A stretch of 64,000 nucleotides of DNA from Tigriopus japonicus (Eukaryota > Arthropoda > Copepoda > Harpacticoida > Harpacticidae). Made by a program: the position numbers and the translations under genes. Numbering within the stretch: the first letter of the stretch is position 1; each line of letters begins with the position of its first letter. The stretch is taken from assembly GCA_010645155.1 (NCBI GenBank), contig JAAGOF010000100.1:306771-370770 (forward strand), given 5' to 3'. Below are positions 53,214 through 64,000 of the stretch, piece by piece. A model generated the notes under the pieces. The model saw only the letters and a list, made by a program, of their open reading frames with translations. It made no database searches and was not told where the DNA came from.

Positions 53214-54955
53214 TCAATAATTGAATGCCAGGGTTTCAACCTCCAAAGGTAGAAGCATAGAAACCGGACGCTTTAAGACTTGTCCATCACGGGTTCTGAT
53301 CCATGTTTGTCGAACACGTCCATCCTCTTCTCGTGAAACTTTGTCAATAACCACGATCTTCCACAAGACTCTTGGCATTTGGTCATAAAGAAGGACAACT
53401 AAATTTCCTTCTCTAAGGATTGATGATCTTAGTTCCATATAGATCTTGGATGTAATTGGGGAGGAAATTCGGTGATAAATAGGGCTGAATATTTTAGGTT
53501 TTACATAAAAACTTAGGTTTTAACCTAAAACGCCTAATTCGGGCAATTTTTACCTAAAATTAAGTTTTCAGTCAAAAATTTACTTTTTTCTCGCCTTTTT
53601 AGGGCAATTTTTACCTAAAACTAAGTTTTCAACCTGATATTAACTTTTTTACTTATCCTAAAGTCATTTGCACAATAAGGTCCCTCAAACCAGTGTCTTC
53701 AAAAAAACAAAACACGAGAACAAAGGAAGAGAGAAGAGGAGTGGGAGCCACAATGATGTTCATCACATCAACATGCCAAATCAGCGTTACCAGGTGGTTT
53801 CAGGCAGACATTGCCAAAAGTTGTTTGAAATAATGCCAATTACAGGCGCTCGCTGCCATTTTTGAAGTCACATAACGCCACATTCTGTCACCTTTGAGCC
53901 GAATTTTTCTCGTTTTTTATCATTTCATCTCGTTTTTTAGGGCTCAAATTTTAGATCTCGTTTTTTAGGGCTCAAATTTTAGATCTCGTTTTTTGGTCGA
54001 TTTTTTTGCCTGCCCTTCCACTTTTTGCCATATTCTGCCACTTCAGAAATTTCTCTACCACAAAATTTTCTATACTGCCATTTCTACCACTTTCCCACCA
54101 ATGCCAAATTAAATTTTCAATGCCTCTGTCTCTGCTCCACTGCTTTTACTCTTGTAAAAAGTAAACTGCTGTAGAGCAATTAATAAAAGGCTATATTTGG
54201 TCTGAATAGCATCTGAAAAGGTGTTATCTATACAACCTAAAAAAAACCTAAAACGTAATTTTTGGCAACCTAATTATGTCATAATTTGCCCAAAAAGTTA
54301 ACCTAAAATATTCAGCCCTAGTGATAAATCTCGCCCGGAAGTGATTCAATGTGGTGTTGAAATATCTGTAACGATCATAGAGGATAATACGTGAACAAAA
54401 TGGTGGACGTAAGGAATGTCCTCCAACAAGACCGACAAGAAAATGAGATGGAGTTAACACTGGAGTATCACCATCTGTTGTCTGAAGAATACGTCTGGAA
54501 TTCAGAAGAAACTCGACTTCCGTGACTGCCGTTCGAAATTCACTCCAAGTCGAGTCAGCGTAATGATAGATGGAATAAAATGCTCTTTTGGAAGCTTTTA
54601 CGATAATCTCAAAACATCCACCAAAGTGACTGCCTGCAAGAGGACTTTAAATCCATTGAACACCTTTGGAGTGTTTGTAACCATATGAAGTGAGTTCTTC
54701 CAAGCGTTTGAAGTCAATCACAGAAAATAAATCCACAAGCAAATCATCAGTGGACTTAAACAATGAAAAATTGTCTGAGACCAACTCGCTTACTTGAGAA
54801 ACGACAAAAGGCTTCATACACATCTTTGGTAGACATCCCTTCGGTAATTTGTAAATGTACCCCTCGAGTTTGAAGGCAAGAGAACACAAGTACGAGGCGC
54901 ACGCCAAATCAAATGCGAATCCATCTGCTGAGACCAAATCATGAGACAAATTGCA
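53214..54955 (-). pseudogene. BEL/Pao retrotransposon integrase C-terminal remnant
   Basis: Minus-strand pieces, read from high to low coordinate. 54949-54647 contains VSDNFSLFKSTDDLLVDLF and SYGYKHSKGVQWI. After a stop the frame continues SPLAGSHFGGCFEIIVKASK, TEVEFLLNSRR and LTPSHFLVG (to about 54329). After a transposon gap, 53470-53228 reads ILREGNLVVLLYDQMPR, DGRVRQTWIRTRDG and LKRPVSMLLPLE. This order (integrase core, conserved HFGG, LNSRP, LTPxHFL, then the C-terminal domain) is characteristic of BEL/Pao pol. Stops and missing upstream domains make it inactive. No LTRs were found. Confidence 0.75.
53480..54320. mobile_element. hAT-type MITE, family A copy 3 (inverted)
   Basis: Ends TAGGGCTGAATATTTTAGG, duplication GTGATAAA at 53472-53479 and 54321-54328. 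Orientation is opposite to copies 1 and 2. Inserted in the BEL/Pao remnant, whose reading resumes on each side. Confidence 0.88.
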
Positions 54956-55144
54956 ACAAAATCGCTTAATCTTGTGAGTCTTGGCAATTTTTTTTTGTTT
55001 TACATGTGGTTACAGTAGGAATCAACCCCTAGCTATGAGAGAGTAAAGAAATGGCTCAACATCGATAAACCCCTTCACTTTTTGCATTGACGCGTGTTCA
55101 TGACTGTCGTGGATCCGGCTCAGGGTGGTTGAGATGCCGAGACT

Positions 55145-55735
55145 ATTATGAAACTTTGTAAGGCTGCTCACGGGAGCTATTACCTCAGCCTCAGCAAAAT
55201 CTACCGGATTTTGAGAGATGTTAATGCCAAAAAAGACCCCTCCAACAAGCGCAACCAAAGTGCCAAATGCACCAAGAGGATCGTGAACTTCATCGAGGCC
55301 GTGAAGGAAGAGAGGCATGAGAGCATGAACGAGATTTCCATGGAGTTTGATGCCTCAGAAACAACTCTTCGAAGAGTGCTTGTTCATGACCTTGGCCTCG
55401 TAAAATGGGCTACAAGGTGGGTCCCCTAGCAACTCACAAATGGTCACAACAAGGAGTACGCGAGATGTGCATAGGTGTTCTTTCATGCCAAATTCCACGA
55501 AGGTCAGGCCTTTCTTTATTCCATTGTGGCCATGGACCAAACGAATGTGACCTTCTCCACCCGTGAGACAAAAAAAATCCAACAAGCAATGGATTCCAAG
55601 AGGTCCAAGAGGCCCGAGAAGGCTAAGGTTCAGGAGAGCCGGAAAAAACAAATGGCCTGGTTCAACAACATGGGACTTATCAACCAGCATTATGTCCTGG
55701 CCGGAACCAAGATCAACGTAGGGTCAATTACTTGA
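55145..55735 (+). pseudogene. Mariner-type transposase remnant
   Basis: Plus-strand frame 55148-55429 has a helix-turn-helix region (LSLSKIYRILRDVNAKKDP) and NEISMEFDASETTLRRVLVH then DLGLVKWATRWVP, followed by a stop. 55475-55735 continues with FHEGQAFLYSIVAMDQTNVT and KKQMAWFNNMGLINQHYVLA, the segments around the second catalytic acid. Stops and a missing C-terminus make it inactive. Terminal repeats were not found. Confidence 0.75.
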
Positions 55736-55740
55736 AAAAT

Positions 55741-58014
55741 ACAATTACTTCATCAAAAAATTTAATTAATTACAATTACAATTACTTCATCGAAAAATGA
55801 AATTAATTACAATTACAGTATCCGAAAATGTAATTGACTTCAATTACAATTACATGTCACTCACATGTCAAATACAAATATTCCGTCCCCTTCACCGTTT
55901 GCCATTTCAAAACAAAAAAAATTAACAGATCTGCCATTTTTACGTAACAATGCACCAACTGGCAACTTATAATGCCTGAAAGGTTAATATGAAAGAGTGA
56001 TTCACAAAAACCAAAAGCTTATGAGAGGGCTTAAAAATCAAAAATATTTAACCATCAATCACGAGGCATATTTTTATTTTTCAGAAAACACGAACTTTGT
56101 ATATATACAGGGTTGTCACGAATTAGAGTCCCCTAACAAATCAGAAATGATTAGTGACACATAACAATTGTGATTACATTGAAGAAATACCATTTGAAGA
56201 AAACAGTTTTAGGTATACTCTGGCAGAGCATTAATGAAATTGATTGACCCGTTGTAAAATCATGATTTTGTATTCAAGAACGGCTCCTTCGCTCAAGGTA
56301 CACATGCAACAATTTCATTCCAATTTCTACCTATGAATCCTTTAAAATGAAATATTGTGGTTAACATGTTTTGGGAAAACAATTTGCTTTTTTCTTTGTT
56401 TTATTCTGGTGTGTGGCTTACTTCAAAATGGTTGCAAAAGTATGGAGCATGAGAGTAATGGAGATCTTTGCCACATGAAACACAAAAGTTATCTTTGTAG
56501 GGCTGAGATGGTAATCTCATTTGGAACATGTCATAAGGCGACTAATGTCAAGGATTTTGTATAAGATTTGTTTGATGTAACGGAATGTCAAAAAGACATT
56601 TACTTCTCCTAAGGTACGAGGGGATACCAAATTGAGGGTCATAATTGGGGATGGTCGGGATCCTATCAAATGATATGTGAGCTGAATTCCATTGAAGTCA
56701 TTCTTCAATGGCAAAGGTGAAAGTCTGTTTGGAGTAACGGATTTTAACCTGATTTCTAGAGAGCAAGTGGAAGTTTAAAAGAATATGATGGCGTTATTTT
56801 CAGGTACGGAAAAGGGTTACACCGAGATATATTTAAAAAAAACTGCGTTTGTAGCATCCCAAATATTTAAGGAAATATTGTTGGAGATCAAACCAGCAGT
56901 GCGTGTATTCGTGTACTATTCACTTTTAGTTATTTCAGCTGATTTAATACAGATTTCAAGCTAAAAAATGGGTACCTTAAAATATCTCGTTTTACTGACA
57001 TTAAAATGTATTTAGAAGTCTTGGCATTTGAGCAAACACTTTTATTGAGGAAATGTATCCTGTTTGTACATGCATCACATTGTTGGTTAGAGCTGGAGAA
57101 GTTGATTTTAATTTCCAGAAATATTTGAGTTTTTAGACTGAGGAACAATCTTATGCTTATTTGATTTTTATTGCTCGCCACTCAGAGGCTTGAAATGTAT
57201 ATCTTTTAGTGACCTTACACACTTTCTTTTTGCCTGTGAACTCAATAATGCATAACACTTTTGTTATATCTAACAAGCTCTTGTAAAATGTGGTATTGTA
57301 TATCTGGAAATTATATTGAGACATACTCTTGGTATGCAAAGACTTTCCCCCAAATCTAAAAGAACGTTTGGAATAAGATTAGAAAAAAAACTTATGCGAA
57401 GAAAATACTATCGCCTTTGTCCAAAATATAACTTTCCCATTGAACAATTCTTGTTATCGCTATTTATGATTAAAATGTTTTGTGTTGCAGGTGGTTAGAT
57501 TAGAGGTTGGTGAGTAACATAAAACTGTACAAGTTCAAATTTGTGAAATAAAGTTGGATATAACCATGAATAAACTATTTTTTCAAAAAATTGGTCTAGG
57601 TTTACTAGCGTTCAACGAGGCTTGACCCCTGCCGTTCTCTCGCAAATGACGTCACCCAGCCAGACACCAGAACTGAACGAAGTGCGCCAACCTTCTGTAC
57701 AAGTACCTTCCTCAAGATGAGTTTGACATATCAATAATAGCCACCAGCGCTGCCAGAGGTCAGCTTCTATTGCCATTTGTATTTGCAAAATGCGGCATTT
57801 TTTGACTCGGGACTTTGGTTTTAGAGAGTGAGATCCCCAATCTTTGCCTTTGGAAAATGAAAGGTATTCCCGTTCTCCCGATTTGGGATGGCTCGTTGTT
57901 TTGAGAGTGCTTTTCCTTTCGGCCGTCTCGGTGGGAAGAAAATCTGGCAGCACTAGCCCAACCATAACAATCACGCATGGACATTGAAGGAACGAACGCA
58001 TGTGGATGTTCGAC
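55741..58014. other. Non-coding interval upstream of DIMT1
   Basis: 55730-55870 is a low-complexity run of AATTACAATTAC words. The remainder holds short unsupported frames. GGCATTTGAGCAAACACTT near 57025 repeats a word from 32080. A (GACA)n-like tract sits at 58025-58045 just before the gene. Confidence 0.4.
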
Positions 58015-58109
58015 TAACTGATTGACAGACAGACAGACGGACAGACACAGACGAAGAGGCAGTGAGAGTGGCCCGCCCACTGAGAAGAGGAGCCGTTCAA
58101 ATCCCAATC

Positions 58110-59559
<1,450 letters not shown>

Positions 59560-59590
59560 TTTAGAATTGGACAATCATTCAGAATACAAG

Positions 59591-59596
59591 TTTATT
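59591..59596 (-). other. Polyadenylation signal of the SETD7-like gene
   Basis: AATAAA on the minus strand 40 bp after the stop codon at 59637. Cleavage would fall very near or inside the last codons of DIMT1 on the other strand. Confidence 0.65.
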
Positions 59597-59636
59597 AACA
59601 ATCACAAAAACTCAAATAGTCGCGAATAGGTCTTCT

Positions 59637-62600
59637 CTAGTCTGACATGGGATTACTATTAGCGACGGCAGACTCGGAGTCCCGAACCACTACGGGTCCC
59701 ATTTCATGTGTCCCGTTCGCCTCCGGATGATTTAAACTCCTCAATACTTCCTCACTCACTAACTCTGGGTGCTCTCGGGCGAACTTCCGGTACATCGCCT
59801 GAAACCAAGGCAATGCCAGAGACGGACTGTATTGGTAATTGACCAAATATTCCTCGTCCCGTTTTACTTCGCGAATTGTTTTCATAGCCATGATAATACC
59901 AAATCTAAAAATCAAAAATGAATCACGACATTGAATCGATTTATTGTTAACTAATGATCAGACCCAAGTCAGATTGGGTGTAACTAGACGTAACCGAGTT
60001 TCCATACCTTGCGCTATCCACAGTTGTGAAAGATACACTGGGGAGGAAATGGTGATTCACTTTGTGCCCGATTGTGGCATTATAGGCCTCGGTCTGCCCA
60101 AAACCGGGAGGTATGTCGATCTTTTTTAGGCATGGTTGCAAATTCAGCCTGAAAAAATGTGACACTCTTTTCAGTCTTGTAAGCGTCTTGGCATCAAAAG
60201 AGTAAATTGTTCCGAGGAGAGCCGGTTCACGAGTTAACTCAATTTTGTGATTTACCTGTATTTAAAAAGCTCTTGCGATGCCACGTTTAACTCGTCTTGG
60301 GTCATATTTGCTTCACTTAGTGCGAGATTTTGACGGGACTGAAGATCCGTCATTTCTTTGTCATTTAAAATGTGTCCACTGTATAGGGAGAAGATGGTTT
60401 GAGCTGGCACATCAATTCTCGCAAAAGCGCCCTCGCCGGCGTTTTCCAGATCTTCCGAGCTCTTAAGATAAACATAACGCATGTCCAAGGGGTCTCCTAA
60501 AATGACAAGTAGGCATTGCTGAAAGTATTCCCAGGTCAACGGAATTCAAGGACAAGGTATTTTGGCTCGTACTTAGCAAAGGTTGATCCCCGAAGGAATC
60601 TTTAGTTGGAGGATTGTAGTGAAACTCGGGTCCCGTTGGTTTGGAAAACTGAAGCACCTTTATGCCGCTCAAGCATCTTTCCCCCGTTACTTCACTCTCT
60701 TGCGCCGAAATCTAAAATGAAATTCAATATTCTCGTTAATATTTCTTGGCATGCCAACCCGTTCATTTCAACATTGAAGGCAACCGGTGAACCGAACACT
60801 AGATTAAAATAATGCCAAAAAAGGTAGTTTTTTAAATCACTCATTCCTGCTTTATAAGTTCTGAAAAGACATAAAAATTGTCTTTTTTAAACAAGGGCGT
60901 TTGTTTAGAAGCTTTCCTCATACCATTATCTAATGCTAAACGGCTGAGCCAAATTTAAGGTAAAGATACCATTAATTACAAAATTGATCGACGGCGAAAA
61001 TCTACATTGAAACTAGATTGAAGAGCTGCTGCTTCTAATCTCATTCAAATTCTTCAGTGTTTTTGTTCTTTCTTTGCGACTTCCGGTTAGCTCTCTCAAA
61101 GTTCGGCGACGAGAGTTCGAAAAAATACCAAAAATAAAATACACCTTAGAGCCGATCATTGTACTGAAATGTGAGCTTTTTGAGAAAAATGGTGCTCCGT
61201 GGAGTATTCAATTTGGCCTCAAGAATTATTTTGAATTAATCATCTTGCTCAAGGCTTATTATTAGTGATGGACCGAAAGCGCTTTTGGCCGAAATTACGG
61301 CCGAAATTTCGGTTTCGGTTTCGGTTATGCCTACTGAAACCGAAAGCAGACAAGCACTATGTAAAATGGAGTTTGACAACAAAATCAAAAAAAAAAATTG
61401 GTCCAAAAACCTCTGAAATTTAAGTTTTCCGATTTTTCAAAATTTGCGACTACCCAACATCGAACACGTGAGCATTTTACTTTTTAAGGCAGATTTTGCA
61501 TTTGAACAATTTTGTAATCAGCTGCTTTCGGTTTCGGTTTCGGTTAAGCCCTCTTTCGGCCGAAACTTTCGGTTTCAGTTATGAGCCCTTTCGGTCCATC
61601 ACTACTTATCATGAATAAGTGAAATGTTTGCCAAGGTTGCTGAAATTCCAACCTTACCATTATTCCATCCTTAAATCGGCCCACGAATGCGGTCTTCATA
61701 TCTGGGTAGACGTAAGCGATGGATTCGCCCGTGAATTCCCCTTTGGCATCAACTTGGCCATGAATCCAAGCGTCTCCCACTAATCCTCTCCAGGCATGAC
61801 CAACTGGTGCTCCGTCTTCGTAAAACCCAACGAAAGCAAGCTGTCCACCGCGGATTATCGCTCCACAATCACTGTGTTGATCGTTGGTGACGCGACCAAA
61901 CGCTCTAACTGGGCCATGGAGACGGCCATTTCTCAATCTACTGATCAAACCGTGTCCAATACGACCTTTCTCCGTTTGTACCAAGACCCCGTCATCCACT
62001 GAACCTACCATGCTCTGAAGGTGGGTTTCGAAAGTGATCGTGATTGGGTTGTTCCAGAATTGCTGAAGCTGAATGGCTTGGGTACGGGGTACTTGAGCTT
62101 CAATCACGCCATTGCGCACTTGACATTTTAGCAAAACAAGCTCTTGACTGGATATGGTGCACGGAAACGAGGATAACTGGCTTCTAGACTTGTACTGGTT
62201 TAATTCAATATAAATTGAAGGCTCTTCCCAATTCAAGGCCTGTCCTTCGAATGGGCTATTCCAGAAAGGATCAGTCAGATGGGATTGCATGATCAGAAGC
62301 CATTGATTCATTGACGAAGGTATATTGCTCGAATTCCATTCGGTATCGGGACAAAATGATGAATACAAGAGACCCGTGTCGGCTTTTGATCGCTCATTCG
62401 TCAAGAGATTCAACGCAAAGGATTCCGGCTCTTGGTCAATGTCGCGCAGAGACAACTCGCATTGTTGCCGATCAATCGTCATGTCACGGACATTGTGACA
62501 ATCGTGAAGATATGCATTGCCCGTAGATTGGCAAGTCAGGAACGATTCAAAGTCTTTGGTTACGAGAACGCGATCGTCCTTCGAGATAGACAACAAGTGA

Positions 62601-63603
62601 TATCCATTGCTTTGACTGGACAAGAGGGGTGTTCCTAAACGATCATGAAATTAACATCATGAAGGCTAATGCCGTAATGATACACAATGATGATTCCAAT
62701 GAGTATGAAGATCTTACCGTCAATCGCAGATGCATTCAAGAATCCCTTTCTTTGTTCCATGTCGAAATACCGTAATATCCCCACCAAGCGATTTTTCTCC
62801 GCATGGCCAACCAAGATGGTGTCGTCATTAAATTGAAGAATCACTCGGCCCACCAATTGATCAGCCAGAAAATTTCCTGATATCGATCGGATTCCTGGAT
62901 GGAAAATTGACAGGCACTTGCCTGTTTTGAAGCCATGCTTAAATTTGCCGTGGTCATTTGCGTGATTGGGAAAAGTCAAGATACCATGGCCATTGAACGG
63001 ACCTCGCTTGGCCTTAGACTTCTCCATGCTCTAATGTTATGAAAAATAGATCAAAAAGCGACAAATTATTCATTAAAGTTCGAACAAAAAACATCAGTTC
63101 GAAAAATCGAAAATTATTAAAAGGGGGGTGGGGTTTTAATCCCCCTATGAGCGGGCATATTTCTTACCCTCTCTGATGAGGATTACAAAAAAGGCGCAAA
63201 GTTTTAAAAAAGTCGCAGGGATCTGTGAATAGTGTAGGTAAAGTTGTTTTGATAGTGACTGATGGTGATGATGCTTGCATTTTAATTTCGTCAATCGATC
63301 TATTCAAGTCTCGTCAAGTCTTACCTGATAATTGTAGCCATAAATGGCTCCTCGCTTTGAACAATCGACAATAGAAAATATTTCTCCATCTGTCTCTCCC
63401 AATCCTCCTCCTCTGATGAAATCCACATGGATTTTGCCATCTTCCGTAGAATCACTCCCTTTACAATCATATTTCAAATCCGTAAAATCAGAGAACCACG
63501 ATTTCAATTCTTGCTTGGCGTTAATGGTCGTTGAAAAGACACACGTTTCAAAAATGGCAACTGTAAAAAGCAAGCTTCCAAGTTTGACTTTAAGATTTGA
63601 CAT
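59637..63603 (-). CDS. SETD7-like MORN-repeat SET-domain methyltransferase
   Basis: Seven exons on the minus strand: 63603-63325, 63030-62718, 62634-61658, 60711-60573, 60496-60256, 60148-60008 and 59904-59637. All have GT-AG borders and compatible phases, giving 785 residues (vertebrate SETD7 is about 366). The first exon encodes a signal-peptide-like leader (LGSLLFTVAIF core). MORN-type segments follow (RGPFNGHGILTFPNHANDHG, and later VGDAWIHGQVDAKGEFTGES then IAYVYPD). The SET domain spans about residues 575-722, with AGEGAFARIDV, SLYSGHIL, IGHKVNHHF (NHHF near 681-684) and EEYLVNYQY, matching cofactor- and lysine-binding elements of SETD7. Residues about 200-400 have no known domain. Known SETD7 methylates histone H3K4 and other proteins; activity here is inference. 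A shorter start at 63027 would drop the leader. An upstream in-frame ATG lies at 63642. Confidence 0.85.
61263..61604. mobile_element. Small hAT-type MITE in a SETD7-like intron
   Basis: Ends TAGTGATGGACCGAAAG in both orientations, with interior TTTCGGTTTCGG repeats. Duplication CTTATTAT / CTTATCAT at 61255-61262 and 61605-61612 (one mismatch). It lies in the intron between exons 3 and 4 of the gene (60712-61657) and leaves the splice sites intact. Confidence 0.8.
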
Positions 63604-63852
63604 GATCTTAGGCTTATTAATTGATGAAAACGAATCACACATATCTCAAAGCTTGAAACTAACATATACGCGGTGGCCTCTATTCCAAAAATGCCAAGTA
63701 CCCACAAACTAGAGGCCAAGGCAACACGACATCGTGTTTTAGTCTTTCCACCTTTCAAGACTCGTTGCGAAGAGAAGAGAAATTTCGCTTGGTACAAGAA
63801 AAGTAAGTTCTTCCAACAAGCACTACCGGCATCACAGGTAATAGCCATAAAC

Positions 63853-64000
63853 CTCAAAAACAATTCGTACATATCTAGATCAAAATAACTCAAAAACAAT
63901 TCGTACATGTCTAGATCAAAATAACTCAAAAACAATTCGTACATGTCTAGATCAAAATAACTCAAAAACAATTCGTACATGTCTAGATTAAAATAACTCA
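63853..64000. repeat. 36-bp tandem repeat at the window edge
   Basis: Four units of 36 bp (CTCAAAAACAATTCGTACAT, then GTCTAGATCAAAATAA), nearly identical and cut off by the window end. Being a multiple of three, the array is open on the minus strand as a 12-residue repeat (MYELFLSYFDLD). It lies upstream of the SETD7-like gene. There are no unique spacers, so it is a minisatellite. Confidence 0.9.

Noticed and set aside
63504..63980. 158-codon minus-strand frame
   Set aside because: It is the shadow of the SETD7-like first exon in another frame plus the 36-bp repeat; no independent support.

Overview
The window is eukaryotic nuclear DNA. It is AT-rich and intron-bearing (GT-AG), with five recognisable host genes among densely packed transposable elements. 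The host proteins are of ordinary metazoan type. The mobile-element set (hAT, mariner, Ty3/gypsy, BEL/Pao, non-LTR) and short TTAGG-like runs suggest an arthropod, possibly a crustacean such as a copepod; that placement is inference with low confidence.

Host genes, left to right: (1) 3097-4224 (+), an intronless UPF0489/C5orf22-like protein; (2) 10504-17768 (+), an eight-exon mitochondrial ribosomal protein uS5m (MRPS5); (3) 36386-44782 (+), a four-exon BTB/POZ protein with C2H2-like fingers and a 22-residue tandem repeat; (4) 58110-59559 (+), a four-exon DIMT1-type 18S rRNA dimethyladenosine transferase; (5) 59637-63603 (-), a seven-exon MORN+SET protein related to SETD7, with a predicted signal peptide and a long extra region. 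Genes 4 and 5 converge with 77 bp between their stop codons. All exon joins were checked for splice dinucleotides and reading frame by eye.

The rest is mostly mobile DNA. The clearest region is 18403-29942: a short non-autonomous LTR element (122-bp LTRs, gag remnants only) that has taken six further insertions, up to three deep. One of these is a full-length Ty3/gypsy-type element at 20897-25759 with 140-bp LTRs that look identical, a 5-bp target duplication and one open 1436-residue gag-pol frame. At least ten elements elsewhere carry terminal inverted repeats and 8-bp target duplications typical of hAT transposons, several in families with shared ends. Long foldback repeats occupy the MRPS5 and BTB-gene introns. 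Mariner, BEL/Pao and non-LTR retrotransposon pseudogenes, a tRNA-derived SINE head and several minisatellites complete the picture.

The host genes do not form a pathway. MRPS5 and DIMT1 both serve ribosomes (mitochondrial small subunit and cytoplasmic 18S rRNA), but nothing in the sequence links their regulation. The points most worth following are the nested insertion stack, the probably young LTR retrotransposon, the SETD7-like gene with a secretory leader, and the coding minisatellite in the BTB zinc-finger gene.
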